A DNA stretch of 64,000 nt, taken from positions 2,294,001 to 2,358,000 of the forward strand of contig VCCP01000003.1 of NCBI GenBank assembly GCA_005765155.1. The letters are read 5' to 3'. Source of the stretch: Zelopaecilomyces penicillatus. Its lineage: Eukaryota; Ascomycota; Sordariomycetes; Hypocreales; Pseudodiploosporaceae. The notes beneath the pieces were generated by a model. The model searched no databases, was not told the origin of the DNA, and saw only the letters and a list, made by a program, of their open reading frames with translations. The position numbers and the translations under genes were made by a program. This document shows, piece after piece, positions 1-12,479 of the stretch. Numbering within the stretch: position 1 is the stretch's first letter; every line of letters begins with the position of its first letter.

Positions 1-1770
1 ACTAGATATTTATTATATCCTAAGAAAAATAAATTTTATATTTAATATATTATTATAACTTTTAATTATAGATAATAAGTATTATAAAAAGAAATAAAAA
101 AATCTATTAAATGAAAAAATAATAAATAAACTTAATAATATTTAAAAGGAAGATATATACTATTTAATAATAATAGTATTAATTAATAATAAACTAAAAG
201 CAGAATTTATAAAAGGATATACTAAGGATTATAAATTTACTAAAATAATTAAAGTATTAGAAATATAAAAACCAGGAGAAGAAATTAATATAAAAGAAAG
301 ATTAATAAATATTAAATTATCTTTTATAATAAATAATAAGCTATTATATTAATTTAAGTTAAATAGTATAAAAAAACTATATATTCTATAAAATTATATA
401 GTAATAATATTAATAAAAGCCTATAATTAGAACTTTTATATAAGATTATATAAGATAAATATAATATTAGAAGATTTAATATTTTATTAAATAATAAAAT
501 AGATTAAATAATAGATATCCTATTATAAGATATACTTAAAAATTCAATTAATTAAATAAAATTATTAAGAGAATTATAGCTAATAATAACTCTATATAAA
601 CCTTTTTATATAATAACTATTAATTTTATTATAGGACTTTTAAAGAAGGTACTATAATTATTCTAGAAAATACTAGATTATAAGTATTTATTTAATATAA
701 TAATAACTATAATATATAAATAAAACAGAAAATTAATATTAATCTTAGGATCAGTTTATTATATTATTAAATAATAGGCTGAAATATAATTAAGATTATT
801 ATTATTATATAATTAAGGAATTCTTAGTATTATAATTAATAATTAAAATATTAAATTTATTTTAGATTTCTAGAAAGGTCTTTTTAAGATATTAAAAACA
901 AGACTCACTTTTAGTATAATATATTATCTATAGATTAATAGATTATCTAAGAGAAAAAACCAGATTATAGAATTAATACTTAGATATCACTTAATAATAT
1001 TAGATATATTATAGACTAAGATAATCCTAATATTATAATTCTTATTAAATAACTTAATTAATAACCCTATAAAAAAATCATTAAATAAATTAATTATAGG
1101 GTTTAAATTTATTAAATTAATAGAATTATTATAGATAGATACTAATAAAATAAATATTAAAGTATTAAATATATTAAAATATCTATTTATAAATAAGATT
1201 AATTATACTATAAATATAATAGTAATATATATAAAATATATATATAATTAAAAATATAAACTAATTAAATTTAAAGTAAATAATAAAATATATCTAAGGC
1301 TATATAAAGGATATTAATTATTAAAAAAACTATTATAAAAATAATTATAATAATAAATAAGATTATTTAAAGTGATTAAATAAATAGATTTATTAATATA
1401 TAAATTAAATCTATTTATTTATTAAAGGATTTATTAAATAATATTGATTATATATTTTTATCCAAAATCTAAGGGGAATAATCTATTTAATAGAATATTA
1501 GATAAATAGATATAATTAATAAAAATTAAAGGATAAGATAAAGAATAAGAAATCCAGAAAATTATAAAAGGATAAATAAATAAAAAAGAAAGATATCTAT
1601 AAATCAAGTATATAATTAGATAAAGAGATTTTAGACTAGAATATAATAAGTAAAGAAAGAGAAAAGAGCTTATATAAACTATAATAAGCTTAATTAAAGA
1701 TTATAAATAAAAAAACCCTATTAAAAAATTATAAGAAGTATATCTAATAAAAAAAGAATAAGAATCAAAA
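1..1770 (+). mobile_element. Ty3/gypsy pol 3' end (integrase and chromodomain), RIP-degraded, cut by window edge
   Basis: Reading TAA/TAG as former CAA/CAG, the plus strand from about 1270 to 1770 gives the end of a Ty3/gypsy integrase followed by a chromodomain-like stretch. It contains a VYL..KGY motif, an LFKVIKQI-like block (usual form GPFKVL), a YKLNL block, a PKSKGN block and a late LEYNK..K.L stretch (usual form GPEYDRW..). The same strand at about 190-480 resembles the integrase zinc-binding region. No open frame survives and the 5' part of the element lies outside the window. Family assignment comes from motif order only. Confidence 0.6.
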
Positions 1771-1959
1771 GAGATAAATAAGATATTAAAGATAAATTTA
1801 TAGATATTATTATCTAGGAAAAAAGTAAGAAATTTCTAAAAAAAAAAGAGTAAGTACTATTAAAGTAGAGAAAAAAACAGTTATAAGGATTAAATATATA
1901 ACTATAAAAAATAATAAAGAACTTAAATCTTATAAAAATCAAAAAAACTAATTATTAAA

Positions 1960-3420
1960 AGAATTAAATTTAAAGATTTATTAAAAGACTTTAATATAAT
2001 AAACTATTTAATAAACTATTTAATATTATTAATTAATAATAAAAGCTTTAATCTTAAAGTAATAAATACTTATTATATAAATTTATTAACTTATTATAAT
2101 ATTAACTATTTTATAAGCCTAAATCTAAAAGAATTAAAAATATATTATTATATATTAATAATTAAAGTATTTTATTATATTAGATTAAACTATAAGGATT
2201 ATATAGAGCTATTTAATATAATAGTTATAAAGCTTAAATTAATTAAAGTCCTTTTTAAGGAAAAATAATAATTATAAAATAGATTAAAAAATATTAAGGA
2301 ATAATTAAAGGAACTTAAGAGTAAAGTCTTAGCTATAGGTATTAATTAAATATTATATTTAAAGTATATCTTATTATTTTATATTATTAAAATACTTAAA
2401 AAGATCCTAAATAGAGAAAGATTAAATATAATATATATTATTAAAGAATATTAATTATTCTAATAATTTTTAATTATAATTATATATTATAAAGAATAAA
2501 AGCTATTTCTATTAATAGATATATTAAAGGAATACTCCTATTTTATTAAGAGAATAATTATTAATAATAGAATTATAAATAAGATAGATAAATTATTTAT
2601 AAGATTTATAATACTAGTAAAGATATATCTTTTATTAATTAATAGATTAAATAAAGATTATTAAAAGGATTATATATTAGATTCTAATAAAAGTAATTTT
2701 AAAGAAGAAATTCTAATATATACTAGAGAATAAAATTTTAATATAAAAGGAATTCGATCTATTATTTAATAAAAGATTAAATAAGTCTATATTCCTATTT
2801 TAAATAGATTATTTACTTTAATACTAGGATAATAAAGCTCTATAATTAAAAAAATCAAAATCAAAATAATATTAATAATAATTATTATAATAGATATTAA
2901 ATATAAAGTTTAATTAAATTTATTTATTAAGGAATTAAATCTAAATAATATTAAGAATCTATTAATAAAGTAGAAAAAGAATAAAATAAAGATATAATAA
3001 AGAATAAAAGTTTTAATATATATCCTATTATTATTAAAATATTTAAAGAAATAATAATAATATTAGTATTTAATAATTAAATTCTTTATAATAAAATCAA
3101 AAAAGAAATCTAATATATTATTATTATTATATATATAATAAATAAATAAATTAGATTATTTATTATATTATATAAATATAATTATTAGGAAAATATAGTA
3201 TTAAGGAAGAAGGTTTATATAAACCAAGGAAAAATTATTAATATTATAATTAAGAATAAAATTAATCTAGATAATACTATATAATAGATAAAGTCAGACT
3301 TATAAATAAAGATTATAATCTTAAAGATTAAGCTAAATATAATAGTAAAGGTTTAAAAAGAAATAATATAATATATAAAGTTAATTATATAATAAATAAG
3401 TGAATAATAAAGGATTAATT
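1960..3420 (+). pseudogene. RIP-degraded reading frame of unknown identity
   Basis: From about 2250 to 2900 one plus-strand frame is interrupted only by TAA and TAG, the pattern left when CAA/CAG codons are hit by RIP; there is no TGA in the part read. The restored frame would be rich in Lys, Ile, Leu and Gln. It could be a gag gene or part of another transposon, but I recognise no motif. Stop-type bias is weak evidence in DNA this rich in A+T. Confidence 0.25.
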
Positions 3421-5450
3421 ACCTTTTTCTTAGTGATAGGTAATTATTATAATTATCTATATTAGATTATCAGAACAGTTATCTCTTTATTCCTTTATTC
3501 TCTTAATTAGATTATTAGATAACTAGCTAGATTATTAGATTAAATAGAAAATAGAATTATCCTTTATTATATATAATATATTTACGGATTTAATTTTTAA
3601 ATAATAATTATTTATTTAATATATAAAGATTTAATATAAAGATTTAATTAATTATTATAAGATTTCTTTTAATTTTTAAAATATTATAAAGCTTATATAA
3701 GATTTATAAAAATATAATTAATATTTGTTTTTATAAGGCTTAAAGTATTATTTTAAATTAATATAAAAAAATATAATAATTTTTTTTTAATAATATATAA
3801 AATAATACTTAAAATAATAAAAAGATTATAAAACAAATTCTATAAAAATAATAAAAAAGAAAAATAATATATATTTTAAATAAAACTTCAATAAATAAAT
3901 TAAATTTATAATAATTTAAAATATTATTTATATAATTATAAATAATAAAAGAATATTTAATATAATATAGATTTTATTTAATTATAAATATAATAAATTA
4001 AATATCTTTTTAAAATTATTAATATAATATTTTATATAATTTAAGAAAACATTTATTAATTAAAATAAGCTTTTAAATTTTAATTAAAAGAAAGAATATT
4101 AATATAATAATTTATTTAATATATTAATAAAAATAAAATATTAAAGTATTATTAAAATATATATAGATTTTAATATATAAATAAAAATAATTTATATAAT
4201 ATAAAAAGAATTTATAAAAGATTAATTATTTTTCTTTTAATAATAAATAATTATTATAATTATTAGATTATTTTTTTAGGTTTTTAATTTTTTAATTTTT
4301 TTAATTAAATTATTAAATTAAATAAATAAATAAATAAAATTATTCTTTTTATTTATAATAAAAAATTAAATATTATTTTTATATATAATAATCTTTAAAA
4401 TTAAAGATTATTAATTTAAAAAATTAAATTAAAGCTTAATAATATTATTTATATTAATTTTAAAATAAATAATTAATTAAAAATAAATTAAAATAAAAAT
4501 TTAAAATTATATAAAAAAATAAAAAAAATAAAAAATAAAAAAAGAATATTATTTTATTAATTATTTATTATTTAAAATTAATTATAAAATATAAAATATA
4601 AATATTATAATATAAATATAAAAAATATTAAATTAATAAAAGAATTTAATAATTTCTTTTTTATATTTAAAAAATCTTTTTAAAATATTAATAAAAGAAA
4701 TTATATATATATTTTAAGATTTATTTTATTAATATAAATTTCTTTTAATATTTTTTAATATTTTTATAAAATAAAAAAATAAAATAAAAAAATATAATTT
4801 TCTTATCTTTAATAATTAATAATTAATAATATTAAATTTTATTTTTTAAATTAATTTATTATAAATAATTATAATATATTAATAATTAATAAAAATTAAA
4901 TTATTTATTTTAAATTTATATTAAAATAAAATATTTTAATATATAAATCCTTATTTTTAATAAAAAAATATATAAAAATAAATATATTTTAATTTTATAT
5001 AAAATAATTTAATATATTAATTATTTTATATATTTTATTAAATAATATTAAAATTTTAATTTAATAAATAATATTTTTATTTTTTAATTTATTTTATAAA
5101 TCTAAGATCTTATTAAAGCTATATATTTATAAATATATTATTTTATTTTATCTTAAAAATTAAAAACCTTACTATCTATATTATATTAGATATAAATAAT
5201 TAATATAGGCTATATAATAGCTAAAAGCCTTATTAATAAAGTGTTTTATAGCTGTTTATAGCTTTAAGTATTATATTTTATAATAATCTTTTATTTAATA
5301 AAAAGATAATTTAAGATTTATATTTTAATATAAATTAAATCTAATTAAAACTTAAATATTATATCTTTAATAAATATTATATCTTTAATAAATATATTTA
5401 TTTCATAATCTTAAATATTTTATAATATTTAATTATAGTTTATTTCTTTA
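3421..5450. other. AT-rich tract without recognisable gene
   Basis: Almost entirely A and T, with rare G/C mostly in isolated short words. I see no terminal repeat, reading frame or RNA gene. It most likely represents transposon DNA mutated beyond recognition. Composition changes sharply near 5450, about 170 bp before the Mtg1 start codon. Confidence 0.6.
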
Positions 5451-5623
5451 CGTTGTAATATACTAGAATTGAAACACGCTTTCATCTAACCATGCTTTGG
5501 CTATCATCTCTTTTCCTCTAATACCATTTGCCAGCTTTCCATCAACCGTTATGCCCTGACCACTTAAAGAGCCTGCTCGAACGTCACAAACCAGCATAAA
5601 CAGTGTCCACTCTATCTCTTCAC

Positions 5624-6646
5624 ATGGCACTTTTCATCCCGCGCCAACACTTTTGCATCCCTTCTTCAATACCCAAGACATACTTCTTGGGTCATCATGC
5701 CGCCGGAGTGAAGAAAATCCGTGACCTGATATCCAACATATCCATTGTACTCGAATGTAGGGATTTCCGTCTGCCTCTGTCAACACGCAATCCAAAACTC
5801 GAGCAAGCAATAGGCGGCTGCCCACGCATTATTATTTTTACGAAGTGTGACCTCGGAAGTGCCAGTGTTACAGCTAAATGTACCTTGCGACGCTTGTATG
5901 GTGAACATATTGCTTTCTGGGACAAAAACCGACTGTCCAGCACCGAATCTCTATTACAACGACTAAAGGATGAGGCACGTTCTTTGGACTCTCTCACAGG
6001 TCTCCGTGCTTTGGTAGTTGGAATGCCTAATGTAGGCAAGAGCACGTTGCTGAACGCACTGAGAAACCTTGGCAATCCAGGCAAGACATCCAAGGCTGCT
6101 AAGACAGGTGACCAAGCGGGAGTAACTCGTAAGATCGGCACAACAGTTCGAGTGATTAACTCTGAAGAGAAAGGCGGTGTTGGAGCCGGAGTATTTGTAC
6201 TAGATTCGCCAGGAATTTTTCAACCCTTTGTTGAAGATGGGGAGGCAATGATTAAAGTTGCTCTTGCGCATGGCGTCAAAAAAGGACTTATACCGGATGC
6301 GATTCTTGCTGACTATTTGCTTTATCGGATGAATCTCAGAGACCCACGTCTTTATAGTCATTATTGCCAACCTACCAACGACCTACATGATTTTCTCTCC
6401 GCCGTGGCAAAGCGGGATGGTAAACTGAAAACGGGGGGGGTTCCTAACTTACAGGAGTCTGCTGCGAGAATATTATCCCAGTGGAGAAATGGCAGGTTAG
6501 GTAAATTCATTTTAGATGACTTGACGGAGGAAGCTATCAGAACACACGAAATATCGCTTGCCGAACCACTGTTGAGTTTGGCGCAGGCCAAAAAAGCATC
6601 CAAAGAAGAAAGAAAGAGATCGCAACATCGCGTCTATGTCGCTTAA
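5624..6646 (+). CDS. MTG1: Mitochondrial ribosome-assembly GTPase, Mtg1/YlqF type
   Basis: Single-exon gene, 340 aa from the ATG at 5624. The open frame extends 7 codons upstream to a GTG, but a fungal gene should start at ATG, and the MALFIPR N-terminus followed by IPKTYFLGHH fits fungal Mtg1. The G motifs are in circularly permuted order, the family hallmark: G4 first as TKCD (residues 73-76, usual NKxD), then G1 GMPNVGKST (133-141), the G2 region GVTR (166-169) and G3 DSPG (194-197). Mtg1 is a matrix-side inner-membrane GTPase for assembly of the mitochondrial large ribosomal subunit; that role is family knowledge. The C-terminus is Lys/Arg-rich (KKASKEERKR). G4 has Thr for Asn and G3 Ser for Thr, both conservative. 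It converges with the PHD gene, 420 bp between stops. Composition is normal although the RIP tract ends about 170 bp upstream. Confidence 0.93.
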   Translation: MALFIPRQHFCIPSSIPKTYFLGHHAAGVKKIRDLISNISIVLECRDFRLPLSTRNPKLEQAIGGCPRIIIFTKCDLGSASVTAKCTLRRLYGEHIAFWDKNRLSSTESLLQRLKDEARSLDSLTGLRALVVGMPNVGKSTLLNALRNLGNPGKTSKAAKTGDQAGVTRKIGTTVRVINSEEKGGVGAGVFVLDSPGIFQPFVEDGEAMIKVALAHGVKKGLIPDAILADYLLYRMNLRDPRLYSHYCQPTNDLHDFLSAVAKRDGKLKTGGVPNLQESAARILSQWRNGRLGKFILDDLTEEAIRTHEISLAEPLLSLAQAKKASKEERKRSQHRVYVA

Positions 6647-7066
6647 TTCAACCTTGCAGTGGCATGTGCTGGGTGGCGATCACTTCATTCCACGTTGGAC
6701 CGGTATAGCTTCTTCTACGCGCGTTATCACTATGCACCAAGGTCGAGCGACTATTTCGCATCGCCTGTTGTGTTTTATGAAGAGAATTGGAGGACATACA
6801 GTCTAATTCATGAGACAATCTGGCTCTACGTCCAGGAGGATGACGGAGGGACTGGCGCACATGTGCTGTACAAGTTTGGTACTGTACACTAGAAATCACA
6901 ACACCAAACTTTATGATAATAAAACTGAGCCCTTGTCGCGTAAGAATGCTACCTCTGAATGGATTATTTAGTTCCAATGGCACAGTTTCAGAATCTCAAG
7001 AAATTGTGTTTTCTGCCTTTTCTTTCATTCACAGAGTGAAGTGAACGTACGGCAGCCGAGCGAATG
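6647..7066. other. Intergenic region between convergent genes
   Basis: This 420 bp spacer must hold the 3' UTRs of the Mtg1 gene (+) and the PHD gene (-). Composition is normal. Short open frames occur on both strands (for example 6659-6892 +, starting at GTG), but none has an ATG start with a recognisable protein, so I call none. Confidence 0.6.
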
Positions 7067-9093
7067 TTACAAATATTGGTTCTGCCACTTGACCATATCC
7101 CGCGTCAAGACATCCATCATCTCCAAACAGGACAAATCTTTAAAAGACAACTCGGTACCCGATCCCGAGGGTGTAATGGTCATAAGTTCTTCGGCAGCCT
7201 TATTCAAATTACCCTCATTCGCCGGCCTAACATTGATGCCAGAATCAATCCTGCGAATAAATGTAGCCTCGGTCGCTAAGTCGACTTGTGTTCTTGAAAT
7301 GAAATCCATTATAGCAGAAACTCGGCGTTTCATATCTAACATGCTCATTTTGTTTGCTAGTGTCGATTTGGTTTTCGTTCCAAACTTATGTTCATTTTGT
7401 TGTCGGGTAGGACCAAGAGTAACTGATTCGTCTCCCTGCCTTTGTATGTCCCGTGACATAGAACGTGCGGGAGACTCGTCAGGTTCGACTTCTCGCTCTT
7501 TGGTATATTGATTTTTTCCCTTCCCTTTCCTAGGATTACTCCTCGAGGCTCTCTTTGGGACATTGACAGAGGGAGCGAGAACCATAGGCGGGGTCCCCAG
7601 TATCGGTATTATCGAAGACTCGGCAATACTGACAATGTCGTGACTATTAATTAATGATACCTTAGAGAGTGTCAAAGGGGTTTCTTCTGATATATCAGAG
7701 TCTTCATATCTGTTAGTTTCATCACAATTCTTGTGCTTAGTTATGCATACGTACCCTCAGCGCGACGACGTTCTGCTCGTCCCTTGCGGTTACTGACAGC
7801 TTCTAGTCGCTGTCGCTCTTTCTCCTCCTTTTCTCCCTTCTCCTCCTTCTCACCCTTCTCCTCTATCTCGTCCTTTTCCGGGTGATTTCGACCGCTGCGT
7901 TGCTTCCTTAGACCGTTGCGCTGATTCGCCTCATCATCGGTACATTCATGACTGATAGATCCTGTGGTCTCAGGGGGTGGGGATGTAGATTGGGAACTGG
8001 TACGTTGCCTCTTGGCATTTGTGTTGTTGTGGCTGCCAATAAATTAGCATTTTAGTGTAAAGCTGCAGCACAATCGGAAATGCCCTGACTCTTCACTGTT
8101 ACTGCGGCCTCTTTTAGGCCGCCTTGTGCAGTCTTCCTGCTCCTCCTGTCCCGTCGCCTCTTTACTTGCCTCTATAGCCCGTCGCAGTTGTTCGTCATCA
8201 TAGGCAGCATCCCGACTGTTCATTGTGGATCGCCGTTTGGAGGCTTGGGATGCGGTGTTTGGTCGTGAATTCTTCGACCCGCTGGACTTCGGCGATCGAG
8301 TCCCATCTTTGGCGATGGAGGTTGCTCGTGACGTGGTCGGTGATGGGCCGTGCAAAGGCAAGTATTTCGAGTACTTTTGTCTTTACGTAGCCAGGGTGAG
8401 CAAGATGAACAGTTGCAAAATAAACTGCAAGTAATAAAAACAGGGAGTTTGAGATAAGAGAGCAATGATATTTCTTGGACCATTTACTCATCAAAGCCAG
8501 GCAATGATGTCAGGCAAAGGGATGTGAAGAGGCAAGATAACATACCCATTGCTCGCTGAATGTATTTTATGAAAATCTTTGCGACACAATTCGCAGAAGT
8601 ACTCATCGGGTGAACTTTCAGCATTGAATATACCCACACAGGCACCATGCTGCCAGACTTTACATATATCGCACTGAACGAAAAAACCAGTGACATCCTC
8701 TGTCAACTCGAAGGCAGCAAAGAAATCGAGATCAGGGCCGTCCACAGGGGGCCGTCCAGTGTACTCTTCAGACCCACAGATGCAACGAACGGCCTCATCC
8801 TCCTCATCTGGTAACTCATCACCCTCCGTGGCCATATCCATTAAATCACTGTGAAGGACCCGATCTGGTTCGTCTTCTTCACCGCGCTTGCGCCTGCGAG
8901 GGGTGGTGTCGAGATCCTCAATAGCCTCCGAAGATAGTGACCCGCTTGGGGTAGACTTTCCGGAAGCCGGTTTAATAAGAGACCTAGTGTTTCGATCAAA
9001 ACGACTTGACACGCTCGATGCTACAGATGAGTGTTGTGACTGGGGGTTGTTTGTGCGGGCTCTTGATGATCGTCGCGGCGAGGGTGGTGCCAT
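7067..9093 (-). CDS. PHD-finger transcriptional regulator, Cti6-like, four exons
   Basis: Four exons on the minus strand: 9093-8546, 8380-8090, 8032-7755 and 7701-7067, giving 583 aa. Introns are 165, 57 and 53 bp and every phase closes. The start MAPPSPRRSSRAR matches the basic N-terminus of fungal Cti6-like proteins. A C4HC3 PHD finger follows: C104, C106, C141, C144, H149, C152, C167, C170, with QCDICKVWQHGACVG around the core. Exon 2 carries the conserved KRRSTMNSRDAAYDDEQLRRAIEAS region (as two adjoining blocks), exon 3 a Glu/Lys-rich stretch then ERQRLEA and GRAERRRA, and exon 4 two conserved C-terminal blocks (DMKRRVSAIMDF; LEMMDVLTRDMVKWQ). In yeast Cti6 belongs to the Rpd3L histone deacetylase complex and reads methylated H3K4; a nuclear chromatin role here is inferred. 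The second donor is GTCAGG, weak but the only phase-compatible choice I found. The third intron could instead use GTATGC at 7750, but its first AG lies against the branch site. Confidence 0.88.
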
Positions 9094-9300
9094 TGGAGTA
9101 TGGCTCAGTCGACCTCGAATTAGTGGGCGGCAGATCGTCTAAGTGTTATGATAATGCGAAACGAATGTTAGACAACACTGGGCACGATTTGAGACTCGGA
9201 ACTGGGTGAAGTTTAAGATCAGAGAGCGTTGCCAGTCAGAGGGCGGATGAGCAGAGTGTTCTGAGCAAGGTGTTCTGAGCAGACTGAGGAATTCGTGATA
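9094..9300 (-). promoter_or_regulatory. Short 5' flank of the PHD gene up to the AT-rich boundary
   Basis: About 200 bp of normal-composition DNA separates the PHD-gene ATG from the AT-rich block starting near 9297. The promoter and 5' UTR must lie here or run into AT DNA. No TATA box or factor site can be singled out. Confidence 0.4.
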
Positions 9301-11493
9301 TAATATAACAGGATATTAATGAATAGATATAAGCTTAGACAAAAATATGAAAGATAATTTAAATCTAAATTAATATAATATAATAAGGATTAAATAGTAT
9401 ATATAAATAAAATATTATTATTATTATTATAGTTTTATTAATCTTTTTATTTATTTATTAATAAAGAGAAAACCTTATATATAAGATATAAAACTCTATA
9501 TTATAATTTTATTATATTATTAATTTTATTTCTTTATTTTTTTTATTTCTTTATTTTTTTTTTAAAATTCTAGTTATTTTATATTTATAGTTTAATTCTA
9601 GGATATATTTATTAATTAAAATAATAATAATTTAATTATAATATTCTTTTTTATTTATTAATATTAATTAAATAGCCTTATATTTCTTTATTTTCTTTAA
9701 TATTTAATTAAATTAGATTTAGATTAATTATAGGCTTATAATATAATCTAGCTTTTATTTTATAATACAATTAATATTTATTTTTTATATCTTTATTTTT
9801 AATATTTATCTTTAATTCTTTATAAATATAGCTTTAATATTAAATATATTAATTTATTAATTAAGTATTATTGAATATTTAATTATATTATTTTATATTT
9901 TTTATTATAAATTAAATTATAAAAACTATTTAAATATAATTGTTTATTAGTTTTTATTATCTTTTATAAGTTTTTATAAATTTTTATTTTTTAATATATT
10001 TTTATAATTATTAATATTTTATTGTAATTTTAAAGTATTTATATATTAATCTTAATTTCTTTATATTTATTAAAAGTATTTAATAATTTATATAACTTTA
10101 ATATTATATACTTTTATTATTTTTATTATACTAATCTTATTTTTTTCTTTTAAATTTTAGATTATTTTAATAAATAAAGCCTTTTTAATTAATAAAGAAT
10201 TAATTATATCTTTATTATATTTATATATTTATATATTTAAATATTTAATATTATTAATATATATTTAATATAATCTTTTATTAATAAATTACTTATTATT
10301 ATTATTTATTTAATTAATAATATTTTTATATAATAATTAATAATCTTTTATTTTTTAAAAGTATTATAATCTTATAATTAAATTTAATATAAATTTAATA
10401 ATAAAACTTTAAAATAAAAATCTCTTTTAGGCTTAAAGTATTAATTAAATTATTAATATATTAATTATTTTAAATAATTTAATCTTTTTATTATTAATTT
10501 AATTTTAAAATAAAATTATAAATATTATAAAAGTTATATTTAATAAGAAAATAATATTTTATATTTTAAAGCTTTTATTATATTATAATATTCTAATAAA
10601 AGAAATATAATATATATAATTAAATAATATATATAAATTTTAAAAAGTAATATAAAATAATAAATATATATAAGTATAATATAGAGAATTAAAAATAAAT
10701 AAGAAAGGTTATAAAATAATAATAATATAAATTAAATTTAAGAGATTAATTAATTATCTTATAATAAATCTAAAATATAATTAAGAAAAGAGTTAATTAA
10801 TTATAAATTAGTTTATAAGATATTTTAAGGAAATTAAAGAGAAACTTTATATTTAATAATACTATTTTAAGTTATTTAAATATATCTTCTTTATTTATAT
10901 AAATTAGCTTTTTAAACGTATAATTACTTTAATTATTTCTTAATTATTAATAAAAAAATATATATAATTTATTTATTAAAATTATATAGTTTATTTCTTT
11001 TTTTATTATTAATTTTTATACATAAATTTCTTATTTTTATTTATTATAAATAATATAAAGTTTTATAATATATAATAGATTTATTAATATATTATAATTA
11101 ATTTTATTATACTTTTATTATTATTTTAACATAATATTTATTATAATTATAAAATAATATATATTATATTATTTTAATATTATTATTATAATATAATTAT
11201 ATAATAATATAAATTATATAATAATTAAAATAAATAAATTATATAATAATATAAATAAATAAATTATATAATAATATAAATAAATAAATTATATAATAAT
11301 ATAAATAAATAAATTATATAGTAATATAAATAAATAAACTATATAAGAATATAAATAAATAAATAAATATATTTAAAGATATAAAAATATTAAAATAAAT
11401 AATATTAATCTCTTTTTATTATAATTTAAAATTATAAATATTTTTATATATTAATATTAAGCTTTATAATTTATAATATATATATATATATAT
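9301..11493. other. AT-rich tract without recognisable gene
   Basis: Heavily AT-biased DNA between the gene island and the left LTR of element F. No LTR, coding motif or RNA gene was seen. It contains the 25 bp tandem array listed separately. Confidence 0.6.
11236..11360. repeat. Tandem array, five units of 25 bp
   Basis: Five consecutive 25 bp units begin at 11236, 11261, 11286, 11311 and 11336. Each starts AAAT/CTATATA and ends ATAAATAAAT. Unit 4 differs at one base and unit 5 at two. The array is pure AT apart from those changes and lies about 130 bp left of element F. Confidence 0.9.
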
Positions 11494-11688
11494 TATAATA
11501 GGATTAAATACCTAGATATCTAATTATAATATATAATCCAGAAGACTATTAATTATCAAAGCTTTAATAGCCTTTTATATCTAAAAAGTATAAAGGAAAA
11601 ATAACTTAGCTTAAATATAAATCTTATTATTAATTAATCGATTAAAGCTATATAATCCTATCTAGCTATACCTAGAATTCCCTTTATA
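11494..11688 (+). repeat. 5' LTR of gypsy F
   Basis: 195 bp, the same length as the 3' LTR at 51970-52164 and alignable throughout, differing at transition-type positions as expected from RIP. Shared landmarks are TACCTAG near the start, CTATATAATCCTAT and ACCTAGAATTCC near the end. Confidence 0.85.
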
Positions 11689-12066
11689 ATTCTTATACTT
11701 CTATCTATAGCTATCTAGAAATAATAATAGCTTCTACTTATCCTATTATTAAGGGATTATCTCTATTATTAAAGGCCCTATTAAACCCTATAGCCTATTA
11801 AGGATTTAGGACCCTAAATCAGTAAAATCTAATCAATCCCCTATAATAACCTATAGAAATCTAAGATAAAGCAATAGTACTTCTAATCGAAATTATAAGG
11901 ATTAAAGAGATTAATACTCTCTAGCTTTACCTTTAAGCAGCCTAAGATCTTAATATCTCTATTATAGATATTCTATTAAAAAGGAGATTATAATCTAATT
12001 AAAATTATAATAATTTAAATAACTCCTAGCTAAAAGGGCTAAAGATTATTAATATTATTAAGCTAT

Positions 12067-12462
12067 TTTAATGGCTGGGTTAAACACACCCCCTTACTAG
12101 TTGATTAAGCTGTAGTTGTATAAGCTGTACTTAAAGGGATTAAACTGTATAAGTAGATAGGCTATACCCAGGCCATTTAAATAGGCAGATATCATCGAAT
12201 TCAAGTTTTTTTCCTCCCTTTTATCTAAGAATTTTCTAGTATATTTAAAAGATTAGCTATTAAAAAGCTATCTTCTTTATCTGATTAGTTATAGGATAAT
12301 CAATTAATCCCTTAAGTTCAATTTATTATATCGCTGCTTTATAGCTTTTCTTACCTATTTAATCCTTATAGACTATACTGGCTATATAACTACCCTAAAA
12401 TCACCCTATAGTTCTATAGATAGTATTAGTATTGTTGTATATATTGTTTTCCTTTTATTAAA
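12067..12462 (+). mobile_element. Solo LTR of the H family inside gypsy F
   Basis: 396 bp with the same length and ends as both LTRs of element H: starts TTTAATGGCTGGG and ends CCTTTTATTAAA. It is flanked by a perfect 4 bp duplication, CTAT at 12063-12066 and 12463-12466. It disrupts the leader of element F. No internal region is present, so it is a solo LTR left by LTR-LTR recombination. Confidence 0.87.
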
Positions 12463-12479
12463 CTATAATATTATAAAAG

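Noticed and set aside
5603..5623. Seven extra N-terminal codons of the Mtg1 frame starting at GTG
   Set aside because: Non-ATG start; the ATG at 5624 begins the MALFIPR sequence expected for fungal Mtg1.
6659..6983. Short frames between the convergent genes (6659-6892 plus, 6648-6983 minus)
   Set aside because: No recognisable product, and the first starts at GTG; the region is expected to be 3' UTR.
11236..11360. CRISPR-like array
   Set aside because: Units are contiguous with no spacers, AT-only, and the genome is eukaryotic.
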